Assembly: GCA_023443925.1 (NCBI GenBank)
Contig: JAEZSL010000092.1
Coordinates: 1 to 24,454, forward strand
DNA length: 24,454 nucleotides
Direction of reading: 5' to 3'
From: Bacillota bacterium
Lineage (GTDB): Bacteria; Bacillota_A; Clostridia; Lachnospirales; Lachnospiraceae
A program made the translations under genes and the position numbers. Below the pieces are notes generated by a model. The model was not told where the DNA came from, made no database searches, and was given only the letters and a program-made list of their open reading frames with translations. Each line of letters opens with the position of its first letter. Within the stretch, counting starts at the first letter, position 1. Below, in pieces: positions 24,284-24,454 of the stretch.

Positions 24284-24312
24284 ATATTAACACAGAAGTA
24301 AAAGAATGTCAA
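24284..24312 (-). promoter_or_regulatory. strong leftward promoter of the leader
   Basis: On the minus strand, TTGACA (24312-24307), 17 bp, TAATAT (24289-24284): near consensus in sequence and spacing. Transcription would start near 24277. Upstream, GTTGG/CCAAC (24346-24362) is a small dyad and a second TTGACA occurs at 24339-24334. From 24363 to the window edge I see no gene. Confidence 0.75.
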
Positions 24313-24454
24313 AGGGAAGTTTGAAAAAGTTTGTGTCAAGTACTCGTTGGCAACTTTCCAACTGTTTTTCTATAATGATTTTTGATATATTTTTTTATCG
24401 ACAAATAAGCCTTCTACAAGACTTCTTTTTCTTATCTAAATGCTTTTTTAAATG

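Noticed and set aside
23944..24312. T-box, tmRNA, SRP RNA, RNase P or 6S RNA
   Set aside because: None of the signature sequences that I know for these RNAs is present in the minus-strand transcript.

Overview
The window looks like chromosomal DNA of a low-GC, spore-forming Firmicute, most likely a clostridium of the Lachnospiraceae type. This is an inference from AT-rich intergenic DNA, strong GGAGG-type ribosome binding sites, several TTG starts, a YmaF-like protein behind a sporulation-type promoter, and the overall look of the proteins. No rRNA, tRNA, transposase, phage gene or CRISPR array was recognised.

Layout. 1-4300: the 3' end of an unknown gene; a long MerR regulator (268-1842) with a classic 19-bp-spacer MerR promoter; a histidine-rich YmaF protein (2051-2407); and a PadR regulator / HAAS membrane protein pair (2939-4292) behind a promoter with a perfect palindrome in its spacer. 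4500-8200: an MFS exporter (4603-5868) preceded by a 10+10 bp palindrome, then a regulator with a C-terminal ArsR-like winged helix (6050-7153), convergent with a DUF2804 protein (7173-8198). 8389-17423: a cation-ATPase block. It holds a P2A Ca2+-ATPase on the minus strand, a divergent CadC/SmtB-type repressor plus Zn/Cd/Pb P1B-ATPase operon (11600-14416), and a Cu+ ATPase CopA (14952-17423). 17424-21154: a ten-copy 23-bp tandem repeat, a lipoprotein with an internal duplication, and a 42-codon small gene translationally linked to a response regulator and a sensor kinase whose external loop is rich in Met and Cys. A 106-nt inverted repeat ends this group. 21155-24454: a broken gene for a Cys/His 15-residue-repeat protein, a Smr-less MutS2-like ATPase (21840-23804), and upstream of it a separate-looking leader with a strong promoter, a 12-codon ORF, several hairpins and an intrinsic terminator.

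How they fit. The centre is a metal homeostasis neighbourhood: Ca2+, Zn/Cd/Pb and Cu+ efflux pumps, a metal-sensing repressor with both alpha3N-like and alpha5 ligand sets, and a two-component system whose sensor loop could bind soft metal. The left part is a series of small one-component regulatory modules, each with a visible operator. The most interesting possible new system is at the right end: a ribosome-related MutS2-like ATPase (no Smr nuclease domain) downstream of what resembles a translation-attenuation leader, an arrangement better known for antibiotic-responsive ABC-F and methyltransferase genes. That link is inference and needs transcript data.
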